Origin: an uncultured Oscillospiraceae bacterium
GTDB taxonomy: Bacteria; Bacillota; Clostridia; Oscillospirales; Acutalibacteraceae
Assembly: GCA_900547105.1 (NCBI GenBank)
Contig: URFL01000005.1
Location: 1 to 64,000 of the forward strand
Reading direction: 5' to 3'
DNA: 64,000 nt
Shown: piece after piece, positions 14,081 through 23,559 of the stretch
Layout: the number at the start of each line of letters is the position of its first letter
How positions within the stretch are numbered: position 1 is the first letter of the stretch
Made by a program: the position numbers and the translations under genes
The notes under the pieces: generated by a model
What the model was told of the DNA's origin: nothing
Seen by the model: the letters and a program-made list of their open reading frames with translations, nothing else
The model's database searches: none

Positions 14081-16093
14081 ATGGCTATTGTATCCATGCG
14101 GCATCTGACCCTGTATGGCTTAAAAAAAGACCGCAAATCCATCATGGAATTGCTGCAGCGGCGGGGTGTGGTGGAGATCACTCCCTGTCCGGTCGAGGAT
14201 GAACGTTACCAGCCGCCGGATGTTTCCGCGGCGCGCGCCGTATTTGACAAGCGCATTCATGTGATGACACAGGCGCTGGCGGTTCTGGAACGCGAGGTGG
14301 ATTTTCCCTCGTCCATGTTCTCATCGCTGGAGGGGCGGCGTCCCATCACAGTGGAGGATTATGAGTCCTTCGCCAGCGACCGGGACGAGATCTTCGATGT
14401 GGCGGAGCAGCTGAACACGCTGGATCGCCAGATCACCGAGCAGCAAGCCGACATCATCAAATGCCGCACACAACAAGAGGCACTGACCCCGTGGAAGGAT
14501 CTGGACATTCCGCTGTCCACCACCGGTACCACCAGCACGGCGGTGCTGATCGGGTCGCTGCCGCAGGAGTATTCGACCGAAACGCTGTTGTCCATCCTGG
14601 CGGAAAAGCTGCCGAAAACGGATGTGTCGCTGGAAATCCTGCGTGCCACACCCGAGCAGACCTGTCTGTTCCTGCTTTGCTTAAAGCCGGACGCGGACGC
14701 GGTGTTGGCGGTGCTGAACGATCTGGGCTTTGCGCGACCGGCGGTGACCGGGCGGCAGCCCACCGCCGCGATGCTGACGCAGCTGGATGAACAGATCGTC
14801 AAAGACGAGCAAGGCATTGAAGCCGCCAAAAAGAGCATCGCTGATTGCGCCGGGTTCCGGCACGCGCTGCAATTCACCATCGACCACTATACCATGCGGT
14901 CGGAAAAATACGAGATGATCGGGCAGCTGAAGCAGTCGGGACGGTTGTTTATTCTGACCGGCTGGCTGCCGGAAAAGAAAGCGCCCGCACTGGTGCAGGA
15001 CATTGAGGCGCATTACGACGCGGCGGTGGAGATCGAAGCGCCCGCCGAGGGTGAACAGCCGCCGGTGCTGCTGAAAAACGGACATTTCAGCTCGCCAGTC
15101 GAATCGGTGGTGGAAAGCTTCGGCTTGCCTGCCGGGCAGGAACGCGACCCCACCTCGATCATGGCGATTTTCTACTATTTTCTGTTCGGTATGATGCTGA
15201 GCGACGCGGCTTACGGACTGATTATGGTGATCGCCACCACCGTGCTGCTGCGCAAGTTCCCGAACATGGAGCGCGGGATGCGCCAGTCGCTGCGGATGTT
15301 CCGCTATGGCGGCATTTCCACCGCGATTTGGGGCGTGCTGTTCGGCGGTTACTTTGGCGATGCCCCCGCGGTGATCGCCTCCACCTTCTTCGGCAGCGAC
15401 TTTTCCATTCCGCCGCTGTGGTTCTCGCCGGTGGACGAGCCGATGCGGATGCTGATGTTCTCGTTCCTGGTGGGTATCATCCATCTGTTTACCGGACTGG
15501 GTGTCAAGCTGGTGGACGATTGCCGCAACGGACATATCAAGGACGGCATTTACGATGTGGTGTTCTGGTATATGCTGGTGGGCGGCGGCATTGTGTATCT
15601 GCTGACGGTACCGACTTTCCTGAACATGGCGGGGCTGAGCTTCCGTCTGCCGGATATGGTAGGCACTATCGCCGCGATTTGCGCCGGTATCGGTGCCATC
15701 GGCATTGTGCTGACGGCGGGGCGCGATTCACGCAGTCCGGTCAAGCGGCTGCTGAAAGGGCTGTACGGGCTGTATAATGTCACCGGTTATTTAAGCGACA
15801 TTTTGTCCTATTCCCGTCTGTTGGCATTGGGACTCGCCACCGGCGTTATCGCCACCGTGTTCAACAAAATGGGAAGCATGGCCGGCGGCGGTGTGGCAGG
15901 TGTCATCCTGTTTATCGTGGTGTTCCTGATCGGGCACACCCTCAACATCGGCATCAATCTGCTGGGCGCGTATGTACACACCAACCGCCTGCAGTTTGTG
16001 GAGTTTTTTGGCAAGTTCTATGAAGGCGGCGGCAAAGCGTTCGCTCCCTTCTCGGCACACACCCGTTACTACAAATTCAAGGAGGATCAGTAA
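14081..16093 (+). CDS. ntpI: V-type ATPase membrane subunit I (subunit a)
   Basis: A 670-residue stator subunit. The N-terminal half (about 1-345) is cytosolic with coiled-coil parts that bind the stalks. The C-terminal half has about seven to eight membrane helices beginning at about residue 362. MAIFYYFLFGMMLSDAAYGL and LSDILSYSRLLALGLATGVI are strongly conserved; the Arg of YSRLLALG is the ion-path Arg that faces the K-ring glutamate. It forms the half channels for ion entry and exit. AAAGGAGG precedes ATG 14081. It ends two bases before ntpK. Confidence 0.95.
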   Translation: MAIVSMRHLTLYGLKKDRKSIMELLQRRGVVEITPCPVEDERYQPPDVSAARAVFDKRIHVMTQALAVLEREVDFPSSMFSSLEGRRPITVEDYESFASDRDEIFDVAEQLNTLDRQITEQQADIIKCRTQQEALTPWKDLDIPLSTTGTTSTAVLIGSLPQEYSTETLLSILAEKLPKTDVSLEILRATPEQTCLFLLCLKPDADAVLAVLNDLGFARPAVTGRQPTAAMLTQLDEQIVKDEQGIEAAKKSIADCAGFRHALQFTIDHYTMRSEKYEMIGQLKQSGRLFILTGWLPEKKAPALVQDIEAHYDAAVEIEAPAEGEQPPVLLKNGHFSSPVESVVESFGLPAGQERDPTSIMAIFYYFLFGMMLSDAAYGLIMVIATTVLLRKFPNMERGMRQSLRMFRYGGISTAIWGVLFGGYFGDAPAVIASTFFGSDFSIPPLWFSPVDEPMRMLMFSFLVGIIHLFTGLGVKLVDDCRNGHIKDGIYDVVFWYMLVGGGIVYLLTVPTFLNMAGLSFRLPDMVGTIAAICAGIGAIGIVLTAGRDSRSPVKRLLKGLYGLYNVTGYLSDILSYSRLLALGLATGVIATVFNKMGSMAGGGVAGVILFIVVFLIGHTLNIGINLLGAYVHTNRLQFVEFFGKFYEGGGKAFAPFSAHTRYYKFKEDQ

Positions 16094-16095
16094 TC

Positions 16096-16569
16096 ATGGG
16101 AGTTGTTTATGCATTGGTCGGAGCGGCACTGGCCGCATTGTTGTCGGGTATCGGTTCGTCGATCGGCGTGGGTTTGGCCGGTGAGGCCGCCACGGGCGTG
16201 GTGACCGAGGATCCCTCCAAATTCAGCAAGGTGCTGATTTTGCAGCTGCTGCCCGGTACGCAGGGCATTTATGGATTGTTGATCGGCTTTTTGACACTGA
16301 CGCAGGTCGGTATTCTGGGCGGCAGCTCGGATATCTCAGTTGCCAAAGGTCTGCTGTATCTCGCGGCTTGCCTGCCGATGGCGTTTGTGGGCTTGTGGTC
16401 GGCGATCCGTCAGGGTCGCGTGGCGGTGTCCAGCATTCATCTGGTGGCGAAAAAGCCCGACCAGTTCGGTAAATCCATGCTGTTCCCCGCGATGGTTGAA
16501 ACCTACGCCATTCTGGCGCTGCTGATCTCCATTCTGGCGGTGTTCGGCATCGGCGGACTGAATGTATAA
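16096..16569 (+). CDS. ntpK: V-type ATPase proteolipid subunit K (rotor ring), sodium-type site
   Basis: A 157-residue four-helix proteolipid (two fused hairpins) forming the rotor ring. The ion-carrying Glu is E135 in MVETYAIL. Residues that bind sodium in E. hirae NtpK (L61, T64, Q65, Q110, E139) have matches at L52, T55, Q56 (LLPGTQG), Q106 (IRQGRVA) and E135. The first hairpin has no carboxylate at the matching place, as expected for the 16-kDa type with one site per two hairpins. Sodium coupling is therefore likely, though not proven. GGAGG lies before ATG 16096. Confidence 0.93.
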   Translation: MGVVYALVGAALAALLSGIGSSIGVGLAGEAATGVVTEDPSKFSKVLILQLLPGTQGIYGLLIGFLTLTQVGILGGSSDISVAKGLLYLAACLPMAFVGLWSAIRQGRVAVSSIHLVAKKPDQFGKSMLFPAMVETYAILALLISILAVFGIGGLNV

Positions 16570-16595
16570 TCCCTTTTATTAAAGGAGGAGCCGAC

Positions 16596-17186
16596 ATGAC
16601 CGGCTTAGAGAATATTCTGGCGAAAATCGACGAGGATGCCCGTACGCAAGCCGCCGCCATCTTGGACGAGGCACGGCAGCAGGCGGAGCAGATCGCGACA
16701 CAGGCGCAGCAGCAAGCGAAGCAGCAGGCGGCGGACATTGCCGCCAAAGGCGAAAAAGACGCTGCCGACACGCTGGAACGCGCCCGTTCCGCCGCCCAGC
16801 TGTGGGAGCGCAAGGCGGAACTGACCGCCAAGCAGCGGTTGATTCGCGAAACCATTGACGCGGCCGCCAAACAGCTGCGCGAGCTGCCGGACGAGCAGTA
16901 TTTTTCGCTGCTGCAGGATCTGGCGGTGGCACACGCGCTGCCGCAGGAAGGCACGCTGTATCTCTCCCCCGCCGACCGGCAGCGCGTACCGGCGCTGTTT
17001 GAAGAGGGGCTGAACGCCGCGCTGGGTGATCCCGCTGCCAAGCTGACGCTGGCGGAGGACACCCGTGACATCGACGGCGGCGTGGTGCTCGCCTACGGCG
17101 GCATTGAAGAAAATTGTTCCTTCATCGCCCTGTTTGACGACAAGGCAGACGCCTTGCAGGACATGGTACAGGCACTTTTATTTTAA
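16596..17186 (+). CDS. ntpE: V-type ATPase peripheral stalk subunit E
   Basis: A 196-residue protein with a long N-terminal helix of Ala/Gln/Glu heptads (about 1-90) and a globular C-terminal domain ending DDKADALQDMVQALLF. It forms the stator stalk with NtpF and contacts subunit B. AAAGGAGGAG precedes ATG 16596. The domain order and length match the family; the region DIDGGVVLAYGGIEENCSF corresponds to the conserved GG(V/I)-x5-D-I-x2-N core. Confidence 0.9.
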   Translation: MTGLENILAKIDEDARTQAAAILDEARQQAEQIATQAQQQAKQQAADIAAKGEKDAADTLERARSAAQLWERKAELTAKQRLIRETIDAAAKQLRELPDEQYFSLLQDLAVAHALPQEGTLYLSPADRQRVPALFEEGLNAALGDPAAKLTLAEDTRDIDGGVVLAYGGIEENCSFIALFDDKADALQDMVQALLF

Positions 17187-17240
17187 CACCGGAGCGGACG
17201 CGTTCCGCTATTCGGGATGGAGCGAAAGGCAGGAAACGCC

Positions 17241-18182
17241 ATGAGCGAACAATCCTATACCTATGCGGTATCCCGCATCCGCAGCCGGGAGCTAACGCTG
17301 CTGGACGCCGCGTTTTACGAGCGGCTGATCGCCGCCCCCACGGCGGAGGACTGTCGCCGGCAGCTGGAAGAACGCGGCTGGGGGTCGATGGCCGAAGAGC
17401 GGGAAAAAACCTGGCAGCTGCTGCAGGAGCTGGTGGGCGATGCCCCCGACTGGCGGGTGTTTGTGCTGCCGCAGGACTATCACAATCTGAAAGCGGCGAT
17501 CAAGCAGGTATACAGCCAGGCACAGGGGATCGCCGTATATCTCCCCGCCGGAACGGTGGAGCCGGAGCGCATCCGCGAGGCGGTGCAGCAGCAGGACTTT
17601 TCGTTGCTGCCGGAGGAGATGCAAGCCCCGGCGCAGCAAGCGTTTGAGCTGTTGCTGCATACCCGCGACGGCCAGCTGTGTGACACGGTGATCGACCGCA
17701 CGGCACTGGACGCGATCCGGCGGGCGGGCGAAGCGTCCGCCAACGCGTTTATCCGGCAATACGCCGAATGGACGGTGGCGACGGCGGACATCAAAATTGC
17801 GATGCGCGCTTATCGCACCCACAAGCCGGAAGCGTTTTACGAGCAGGCGCTCGCCGACTGCCGCACGCTGGATACCGGACGATTGGCGCAGGCGGCGCGG
17901 CGCGGCACCGAAGCGCTGGTGGAATACCTGTCGCTGACCGATTATGCCGATGCCGCCGACGCGATCAAGCAGTCGGTGTCGGCGTTTGACCGTTGGTGCG
18001 CGCGGCGTATGGCGCAGCTGATCAAAGAACAGCAGCACAATCCGTTCACCATCGCACCGCTGGCGGCTTACTGGCTGGCGCGCGAACAGGAAATGCAGAT
18101 CGTGCGCATGATCCTGTCCGGCAAGGAGCATGAGATGGCACCGGACGCGATTCGGGAAAAAGTGAGGGATCTGTATGTCTAA
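17241..18182 (+). CDS. ntpC: V-type ATPase subunit C (central stalk, subunit d)
   Basis: A 313-residue, mostly helical funnel-shaped protein that links the rotor ring to the central shaft (subunits D and F). The start SEQSYTYAVSRIRSRELTLL fits the family N-terminus with the Arg-x-Arg-E-x-x-L pattern, and the tail AYWLAREQEMQIVRMILSGK is the conserved EhxniR region. ATG 17241 is chosen after GCAGGA; an in-frame ATG at 17217 would add eight unusual residues. It overlaps the next gene by eight bases. Confidence 0.9.
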   Translation: MSEQSYTYAVSRIRSRELTLLDAAFYERLIAAPTAEDCRRQLEERGWGSMAEEREKTWQLLQELVGDAPDWRVFVLPQDYHNLKAAIKQVYSQAQGIAVYLPAGTVEPERIREAVQQQDFSLLPEEMQAPAQQAFELLLHTRDGQLCDTVIDRTALDAIRRAGEASANAFIRQYAEWTVATADIKIAMRAYRTHKPEAFYEQALADCRTLDTGRLAQAARRGTEALVEYLSLTDYADAADAIKQSVSAFDRWCARRMAQLIKEQQHNPFTIAPLAAYWLAREQEMQIVRMILSGKEHEMAPDAIREKVRDLYV

Positions 18183-18492
18183 AATAGCGGTAATGGGCGA
18201 CCAGGACAGCATTTACGGCTTTGCCGCGCTGGGGCTGGAGATCCACCCCACCACCGACCGGGACGAGGCGGCGCATCTGCTGAAAAAGCTGGCAAACACC
18301 GATTATGCGGTGATTTACATGACCGAGGCGCTGGCCGCCGAGCTGGAAACCGAAATCGACGAGTATCGCACCCGCCAATGGCCGGCGATCATCCCGATCC
18401 CCGGCGTATCCGGCAACACCGGCATGGGCATTCGTGCGGTGAAAAAGTCGGTGGAACAGGCGGTCGGATCGGATATTATCTTTAACCACTAA
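18175..18492 (+). CDS. ntpG: V-type ATPase subunit F (NtpG)
   Basis: A 105-residue Rossmann-like protein of the central shaft. The N-terminus KIAVMGDQDSIYGFAALGLE and the C-terminal IPGVSGNTGMGIRAVKKSVEQAVG are the two conserved blocks of the family. It binds subunit D and tunes ATPase activity. The start overlaps the subunit C gene by eight bases, and 63 bases separate it from ntpA. Confidence 0.92.
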   Translation: MSKIAVMGDQDSIYGFAALGLEIHPTTDRDEAAHLLKKLANTDYAVIYMTEALAAELETEIDEYRTRQWPAIIPIPGVSGNTGMGIRAVKKSVEQAVGSDIIFNH

Positions 18493-18555
18493 CCGGCGAA
18501 CGCGCCGATATTTCCGCTGCCCCGGGCGGCAGCGGTGACTCTAAGGGAGGCAATT

Positions 18556-20325
18556 ATGAGCAAAGGCACCATTGTAAAAGTGGCTGGGCCGCTGGTCATC
18601 GCCGAAGGAATGCGCGACGCCAATATGTTTGATGTTGTGCGCGTCAGCCAGCATCGTCTGATCGGCGAGATCATCGAAATGCACGGTGACCGCGCGTCCA
18701 TTCAGGTATATGAAGAAACCTCCGGGTTGGGACCCGGCGAACCGGTGGAATCCACCGACGCGCCGTTGAGCGTGGAATTGGGACCCGGTTTGATCAGCAG
18801 CATTTTCGACGGTATTCAACGCCCGCTGGAAGCGATCGTGCAAGCGGTGGGCAACAATTTGGAGCGCGGTGTGGAAGTACCCGCGCTGAACCGTGAAGCC
18901 AAGTGGCACTTTGTCCCCACGGTGAAAGCGGGCGACACGGTGGTGCCCGGCGACATCATCGGTACCGTGCAGGAAACCCCCATTGTGCAGCAGCGCATTA
19001 TGGTTCCCGCCGGGGTGAGCGGACAGGTCGCCTCGATCGAGGACGGCGAGTTCACCATTACCGAAACGGTGGCGGTCATACGCGACGACAAGGGCGGCGA
19101 GCATCCGCTGACCATGATGCAAAAATGGCCGGTGCGTGTGGGGCGTCCATACAAAGAAAAGCTGTCTCCCGACCATCCGCTGGTCACCGGCCAGCGGGTC
19201 ATCGACACACTGTTCCCCATCGCCAAAGGCGGTGTGGCGGCGGTGCCGGGTCCGTTCGGCAGCGGTAAAACCGTGGTGCAGCACCAGCTCGCCAAATGGG
19301 CAGATGCAGACATCGTGGTTTACATCGGCTGCGGCGAACGCGGCAACGAAATGACCGATGTGCTGAACGAGTTCCCGGAGCTGAAAGACCCGAAAACCGG
19401 CTATTCGCTGATGCAGCGCACGGTGCTGATCGCCAACACCTCGGATATGCCGGTGGCAGCGCGTGAAGCCTCCATTTACACCGGCATCACCATTGCCGAA
19501 TATTTCCGCGATATGGGATATTCGGTGGCGTTGATGGCGGATTCCACCTCCCGCTGGGCAGAAGCACTGCGTGAAATGTCCGGTCGATTGGAAGAAATGC
19601 CCGGTGAAGAGGGCTATCCCGCGTATTTGGGCAGCCGGTTGGCGCAGTTTTACGAGCGCGCCGGTCGGGTACACACGCTGGGCAGCGACCCGCGCGAAGG
19701 CGCGCTGTCGGTCATCGGCGCAGTATCCCCTCCCGGCGGCGATATTTCCGAGCCGGTGTCGCAGGCGACCCTGCGTATCGTCAAGGTGTTCTGGAGCCTC
19801 GATTCTTCGCTCGCTTATCGGCGGCACTTCCCCGCTATCAACTGGCTGACCAGCTATTCGCTGTATGCCGACAGCATGGGCGCATGGTTTGACAAGCAGG
19901 TGGAGGACAGCGACTGGATGGCACTGCGCGCCCGCATTATGCGGCTGCTGCAAGAGGAGTCCGAGCTGGACGAGATCGTCAAGCTGGTCGGTATGGACGC
20001 ACTGTCTCCCTCCGATCGGTTGAAGCTGGAGGCCGCCCGCTCGATTCGTGAAGATTTCCTGCATCAGGATGCGTTCCACGAGGTGGACACCTACACCCCG
20101 CTGGACAAGCAGCATGACATGATGCGGTTGATTCTGCTGTATTATACCGAAGCGTCCGACGCACTGGATCAGGTTTCGATCGAAGATCTGGTGAAGCTGC
20201 CGGTGCGCGAGCGGATTGGTCGATTCAAATATACCCCCGACGCGCAGGTGGCCACCGAATATGAGGCGATCGCCCGGCAGCTGGCGGAGGAGATCGACGC
20301 GCTGAAGCAAAAGGAGGAAGAGTAA
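18556..20325 (+). CDS. ntpA: V-type ATPase catalytic subunit A
   Basis: A 589-residue catalytic subunit that hydrolyses ATP. Walker A is GPFGSGKTV (232-240). The insertion typical of A subunits over F-type beta (about 110-190) is present. The catalytic Glu lies in YIGCGERGNEM, and Walker B is VALMADSTSRWAEALRE. ATG 18556 follows GGGAGG; an upstream in-frame ATG at 18535 has no ribosome site. The stop overlaps the start of ntpB by one base (TAATG). Confidence 0.97.
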   Translation: MSKGTIVKVAGPLVIAEGMRDANMFDVVRVSQHRLIGEIIEMHGDRASIQVYEETSGLGPGEPVESTDAPLSVELGPGLISSIFDGIQRPLEAIVQAVGNNLERGVEVPALNREAKWHFVPTVKAGDTVVPGDIIGTVQETPIVQQRIMVPAGVSGQVASIEDGEFTITETVAVIRDDKGGEHPLTMMQKWPVRVGRPYKEKLSPDHPLVTGQRVIDTLFPIAKGGVAAVPGPFGSGKTVVQHQLAKWADADIVVYIGCGERGNEMTDVLNEFPELKDPKTGYSLMQRTVLIANTSDMPVAAREASIYTGITIAEYFRDMGYSVALMADSTSRWAEALREMSGRLEEMPGEEGYPAYLGSRLAQFYERAGRVHTLGSDPREGALSVIGAVSPPGGDISEPVSQATLRIVKVFWSLDSSLAYRRHFPAINWLTSYSLYADSMGAWFDKQVEDSDWMALRARIMRLLQEESELDEIVKLVGMDALSPSDRLKLEAARSIREDFLHQDAFHEVDTYTPLDKQHDMMRLILLYYTEASDALDQVSIEDLVKLPVRERIGRFKYTPDAQVATEYEAIARQLAEEIDALKQKEEE

Positions 20326-21698
20326 TGCCGAAGGAATATCGTACCATCCAGGAAGTCGCCGGACCGCTGATGCTGATCCGCGGCGTGGAAGGCGTTACCT
20401 ATAACGAGCTGGGCGAAATCGAGCTGCAAAACGGCGAAAAACGCCGCTGCAAGGTGTTGGAGGTCAACGGCTCCAACGCGCTGGTGCAGCTGTTTGAAAA
20501 CGCGACCGGTATCAATCTGGACAACAGCAAGGTGCGGTTTTTGGGACGCAGCATGGAGTTGGGCGTATCGGAGGATATGCTGGGGCGCGTGTTTGACGGT
20601 CTGGGCCGCCCCATCGACGACGGTCCCGCGATCTTGCCCGAGCAGCGCCGGGATATCAACGGCTTGCCCATCAACCCGGCAGCGCGCAACTACCCGCAGG
20701 AGTTTATCCAAACCGGTATTTCCGCGATCGACGGACTGAACACGCTGGTGCGCGGGCAAAAGCTGCCCATCTTCTCCGCCAGCGGTCTGCCCCACGCCAA
20801 TTTGGCGGCGCAAATTGCGCGGCAGGCAAAGGTGCGCGGCACCGATGAGCCGTTCGCCGTGGTGTTCGCCGCCATGGGTATCACCTTTGAGGAATCCAAC
20901 TTCTTTATTGAAAGCTTCCGCGAAACCGGCGCTATCGACCGCACGGTGCTGTTCATCAACCTGGCGAACGACCCGGCGGTGGAACGCATTGCAACCCCGC
21001 GTATGGCGCTGACCGCTGCCGAATATCTGGCGTTTGAAAAAGATATGCATGTACTGGTGATTTTGACCGATATCACCAACTACGCCGACGCGCTGCGTGA
21101 AGTGTCGGCGGCGCGCAAGGAAGTGCCCGGACGCCGTGGTTATCCCGGCTATATGTACACCGACCTGGCGTCGCTGTACGAACGCGCCGGTCGGCAAAAG
21201 GGACACAGCGGCAGCATCACCATGATCCCGATTTTGACCATGCCGGAGGACGACAAAACTCACCCCATCCCCGACCTGACCGGATACATCACCGAGGGGC
21301 AGATCATCCTGAGTCGTGAGTTGTACCGCAAGGGTGTGACCCCGCCTATCGATGTGCTGCCGTCGCTGTCGCGTTTGAAGGATAAGGGTATCGGCGAGGG
21401 CAAAACCCGCGCCGACCACGCCAACACGATGAACCAGCTGTTCGCCGCTTATGCGCGCGGCAAAGAGGCCAAAGAGTTGATGGTGGTGTTGGGCGAAGCG
21501 GCACTGACCGACATTGATAAGCTGTATGCTCAGTTTGCCGATGCATTTGAAGAGCAGTATGTATCACAGGGATACGATGCCAACCGCGATATTGAAGAAA
21601 CGCTGAATATCGGCTGGAAGCTGCTCTCCATCCTGCCCCGCAGCGAGCTGAAGCGTATCAAGGACGAATTTTTGGACGAGTATTACGGAAAGCAATAA
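20325..21698 (+). CDS. ntpB: V-type ATPase regulatory subunit B
   Basis: A 457-residue non-catalytic head subunit alternating with A in the hexamer. It lacks a Walker A; the matching place reads FSASGLPHANLA, as in other B subunits. Conserved blocks are EYRTIQEVAGPLM, IQTGISAIDGLNTLVRGQKLPIFS, AAMGITFEESNFF, ERAGR and GSITMIPILTMPEDDKTHP. Coupled to ntpA by TAATG. GGAGG for its start lies within the end of ntpA. Confidence 0.97.
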   Translation: MPKEYRTIQEVAGPLMLIRGVEGVTYNELGEIELQNGEKRRCKVLEVNGSNALVQLFENATGINLDNSKVRFLGRSMELGVSEDMLGRVFDGLGRPIDDGPAILPEQRRDINGLPINPAARNYPQEFIQTGISAIDGLNTLVRGQKLPIFSASGLPHANLAAQIARQAKVRGTDEPFAVVFAAMGITFEESNFFIESFRETGAIDRTVLFINLANDPAVERIATPRMALTAAEYLAFEKDMHVLVILTDITNYADALREVSAARKEVPGRRGYPGYMYTDLASLYERAGRQKGHSGSITMIPILTMPEDDKTHPIPDLTGYITEGQIILSRELYRKGVTPPIDVLPSLSRLKDKGIGEGKTRADHANTMNQLFAAYARGKEAKELMVVLGEAALTDIDKLYAQFADAFEEQYVSQGYDANRDIEETLNIGWKLLSILPRSELKRIKDEFLDEYYGKQ

Positions 21699-21714
21699 GG
21701 GGGGTGCATGACCC

Positions 21715-22374
21715 TTGGCAACCACACAGATAAACCCCACCCGGATGGAGCTGACCCGGCTGAAGAAAAAGCTGACCACCGCTGTGCGGGGGCACAAGCT
21801 GCTGAAGGATAAGCGGGACGAGCTGATGCGGCAGTTTTTGGATATGGTGCGCGAAAACAAGCGCCTGCGCGAAAAGGTGGAGGCGGATATTCTGGCGGTA
21901 AACCAGAATTTTGTGATGGCGCGCGCCAGCATGAGCGACGAAGCGTTGAACACCGCCATGCTGGCTCCCACGCAGGAGGTATCGCTGGATACCGACACCC
22001 GCAATGTGATGAGCGTGGACATTCCGGTGCTGCACGCCAAAACCCGCACCGCCAACCCGGAGGACATTTATTCCTACGGCTTTGCGTTTACCTCGGGTGA
22101 TCTGGACGATGCGGTCAAGTCGCTGGCGGACATTCTGCCCGATCTGCTGCGGTTAGCGGAGATCGAAAAGTCCTGCCAGCTGATCGCGGCGGAGATCGAA
22201 AAGACCCGCCGGCGGGTCAACGCGCTGGAGCATGTGATGATTCCCGAAACGCAAAAGAACATCCAGTATATCACCATGAAGCTGGACGAAAATGAGCGCA
22301 GCACCCAGATCCGTTTGATGAAAGTCAAGGATATGATGTTGGCGCAGGCGCACCATTACGACCAGCCGCTGTAA
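21715..22374 (+). CDS. ntpD: V-type ATPase central shaft subunit D
   Basis: A 219-residue rotor axle with long antiparallel helices at both ends. NPTRMELTRLKKKLTTAVRG and HKLLKDKRDELMRQF are the conserved N-terminal block, and RRVNALEHVMIP lies in the C-terminal helix. The start is TTG 21715, reading MATTQINPTRM, ten bases after a run of G. An ATG at 21708 is in the wrong frame. It is the last gene of the operon and is followed by a terminator. ATP-driven turning of the A3B3 head moves this shaft; the operon may run as a sodium pump. Confidence 0.93.
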   Translation: MATTQINPTRMELTRLKKKLTTAVRGHKLLKDKRDELMRQFLDMVRENKRLREKVEADILAVNQNFVMARASMSDEALNTAMLAPTQEVSLDTDTRNVMSVDIPVLHAKTRTANPEDIYSYGFAFTSGDLDDAVKSLADILPDLLRLAEIEKSCQLIAAEIEKTRRRVNALEHVMIPETQKNIQYITMKLDENERSTQIRLMKVKDMMLAQAHHYDQPL

Positions 22375-22385
22375 TCATGGACATG

Positions 22386-22420
22386 AAAAAAGGCTTGACC
22401 TTATCGGTCAAGCCTTTTTT
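22386..22420. terminator. Bidirectional terminator after ntpD
   Basis: Fifteen-base arms (22386-22400 and 22406-22420; core AGGCTTGACC) with a five-base loop, flanked by A and T runs. It ends the ATPase operon and the converging gene at 22427. Confidence 0.9.
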
Positions 22421-22426
22421 GTTGGT

Positions 22427-23473
22427 TCAGGAATGGGATTGCAACTTGAAATTGTTCGGGATAAAATAGCGCCGCAAGGGGTTATTTTCGTTTTCTCCCT
22501 CTGCTTTGGTGGTCTCCCACCAAAGGGCATAATCCTCTATACTGATGTTGTCTTTGTCGTTCGTAACATAGCCTATCTCGCCAAAATCCACCGTAATCGT
22601 GTCCCATAACGCATCATACTCCTTCAGCAGCAAAACCGGCTTGGTGAGAGCGGTGGTGGCAGCAAAAGCAGCTTTTTCGCATTTGTCCGGCGCCGCATCC
22701 TGGGGATTGATATCGGCATAGATACGCAAGTCATTCTCAGAAAGCGCCACATCGGTCACGGTGACACCGCTGACGGCGGCATTTTGCAGAGCCACCTTAA
22801 CCTGTTTTACAAAATCAACCGAAGACACCAACCTTTCCTCATCGGCGGGGCGATATTCCACCGTGTGGTCAGTTTCATGAAACAGAATCATGTTGCCATC
22901 CGGGTCGCGCACATATTCGCAACCGCTGGTGATGGGCGCTTCTTCAAAGATCACATCTTTTTTGATCAGTCCAGGGACAGCATACACGCCGGAATGGTCA
23001 CTTTTATCGGTATAAACGATCATGCACCACCGATAACCCCTGCGCGCCACATAATTAAAATACCAAATTCTAAGATTTTCGTATGTTACTTCGGCAGAGG
23101 TGGCCCGTATAATAGAGTAGTAATTTTCATCCCAGTCATACACACAATCGATTTCATCATCGATTTCGTCATCCCCGCAATCGTCTTTATCGCATAGAGG
23201 ATCGTGGGTGGTGCGTGTAGTCGTGGGTGGCTCGGTCGGTTTGGGGGACGACAAAATTCCTTCCACCTCGGCACGGCGTTGAAGGTACAGCACCGTTGAC
23301 TCGGAGGATTCAATGGTTCCCATATCCTTGTCGGAGGTACGGCTACACATCACCATCTGATAGATCACTATGCCGCTGATGACCGCCAGCACCATCGCGG
23401 CGATACCCCACAGCCACCACCGCTTATACAGCGGTTTGGGAACAATACCGGTGGTTCTTTCTTGATTTTCCAA
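22427..23473 (-). CDS. Single-pass membrane protein of unknown function
   Basis: A 348-residue protein starting with TTG 23473 after GGGAGG. A short cytosolic part (1-18, with basic KRWW) precedes one membrane helix (about 19-42). The rest is outside the cell: a Thr/Pro-rich linker (about 75-95), an unusual stretch of Asp/Glu with paired Cys (DPLCDKDDCGDDEIDDEIDC, about 92-111), and a globular domain of about 230 residues. The Asp/Cys stretch could bind metal. The family is not recognised. It has its own promoter and appears monocistronic. Confidence 0.6.
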   Translation of the reverse strand: MENQERTTGIVPKPLYKRWWLWGIAAMVLAVISGIVIYQMVMCSRTSDKDMGTIESSESTVLYLQRRAEVEGILSSPKPTEPPTTTRTTHDPLCDKDDCGDDEIDDEIDCVYDWDENYYSIIRATSAEVTYENLRIWYFNYVARRGYRWCMIVYTDKSDHSGVYAVPGLIKKDVIFEEAPITSGCEYVRDPDGNMILFHETDHTVEYRPADEERLVSSVDFVKQVKVALQNAAVSGVTVTDVALSENDLRIYADINPQDAAPDKCEKAAFAATTALTKPVLLLKEYDALWDTITVDFGEIGYVTNDKDNISIEDYALWWETTKAEGENENNPLRRYFIPNNFKLQSHS

Positions 23474-23506
23474 GCGTTTTACACCTCCCCGACGTTATCT
23501 GTTTTC

Positions 23507-23534
23507 ATTATATCACAGCCATCTCACGCTGCAA
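23507..23534 (-). promoter_or_regulatory. Promoter of the membrane protein gene
   Basis: On the minus strand TTGCAG (23534-23529) and TATAAT (23512-23507) are 16 bases apart, 33 bases before the TTG start. Confidence 0.6.
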
Positions 23535-23537
23535 AGC

Positions 23538-23559
23538 TTTTGATTGTGCGGAATCAAAA
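23538..23559 (-). terminator. Hairpin at the end of the aldo/keto reductase gene
   Basis: TTTTGATT (23559-23552 on the minus strand) pairs with AATCAAAA (23545-23538). The stem includes the stop codon of the reductase gene and is followed by GCTTT, so it is a compact, rather weak terminator. Confidence 0.4.
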
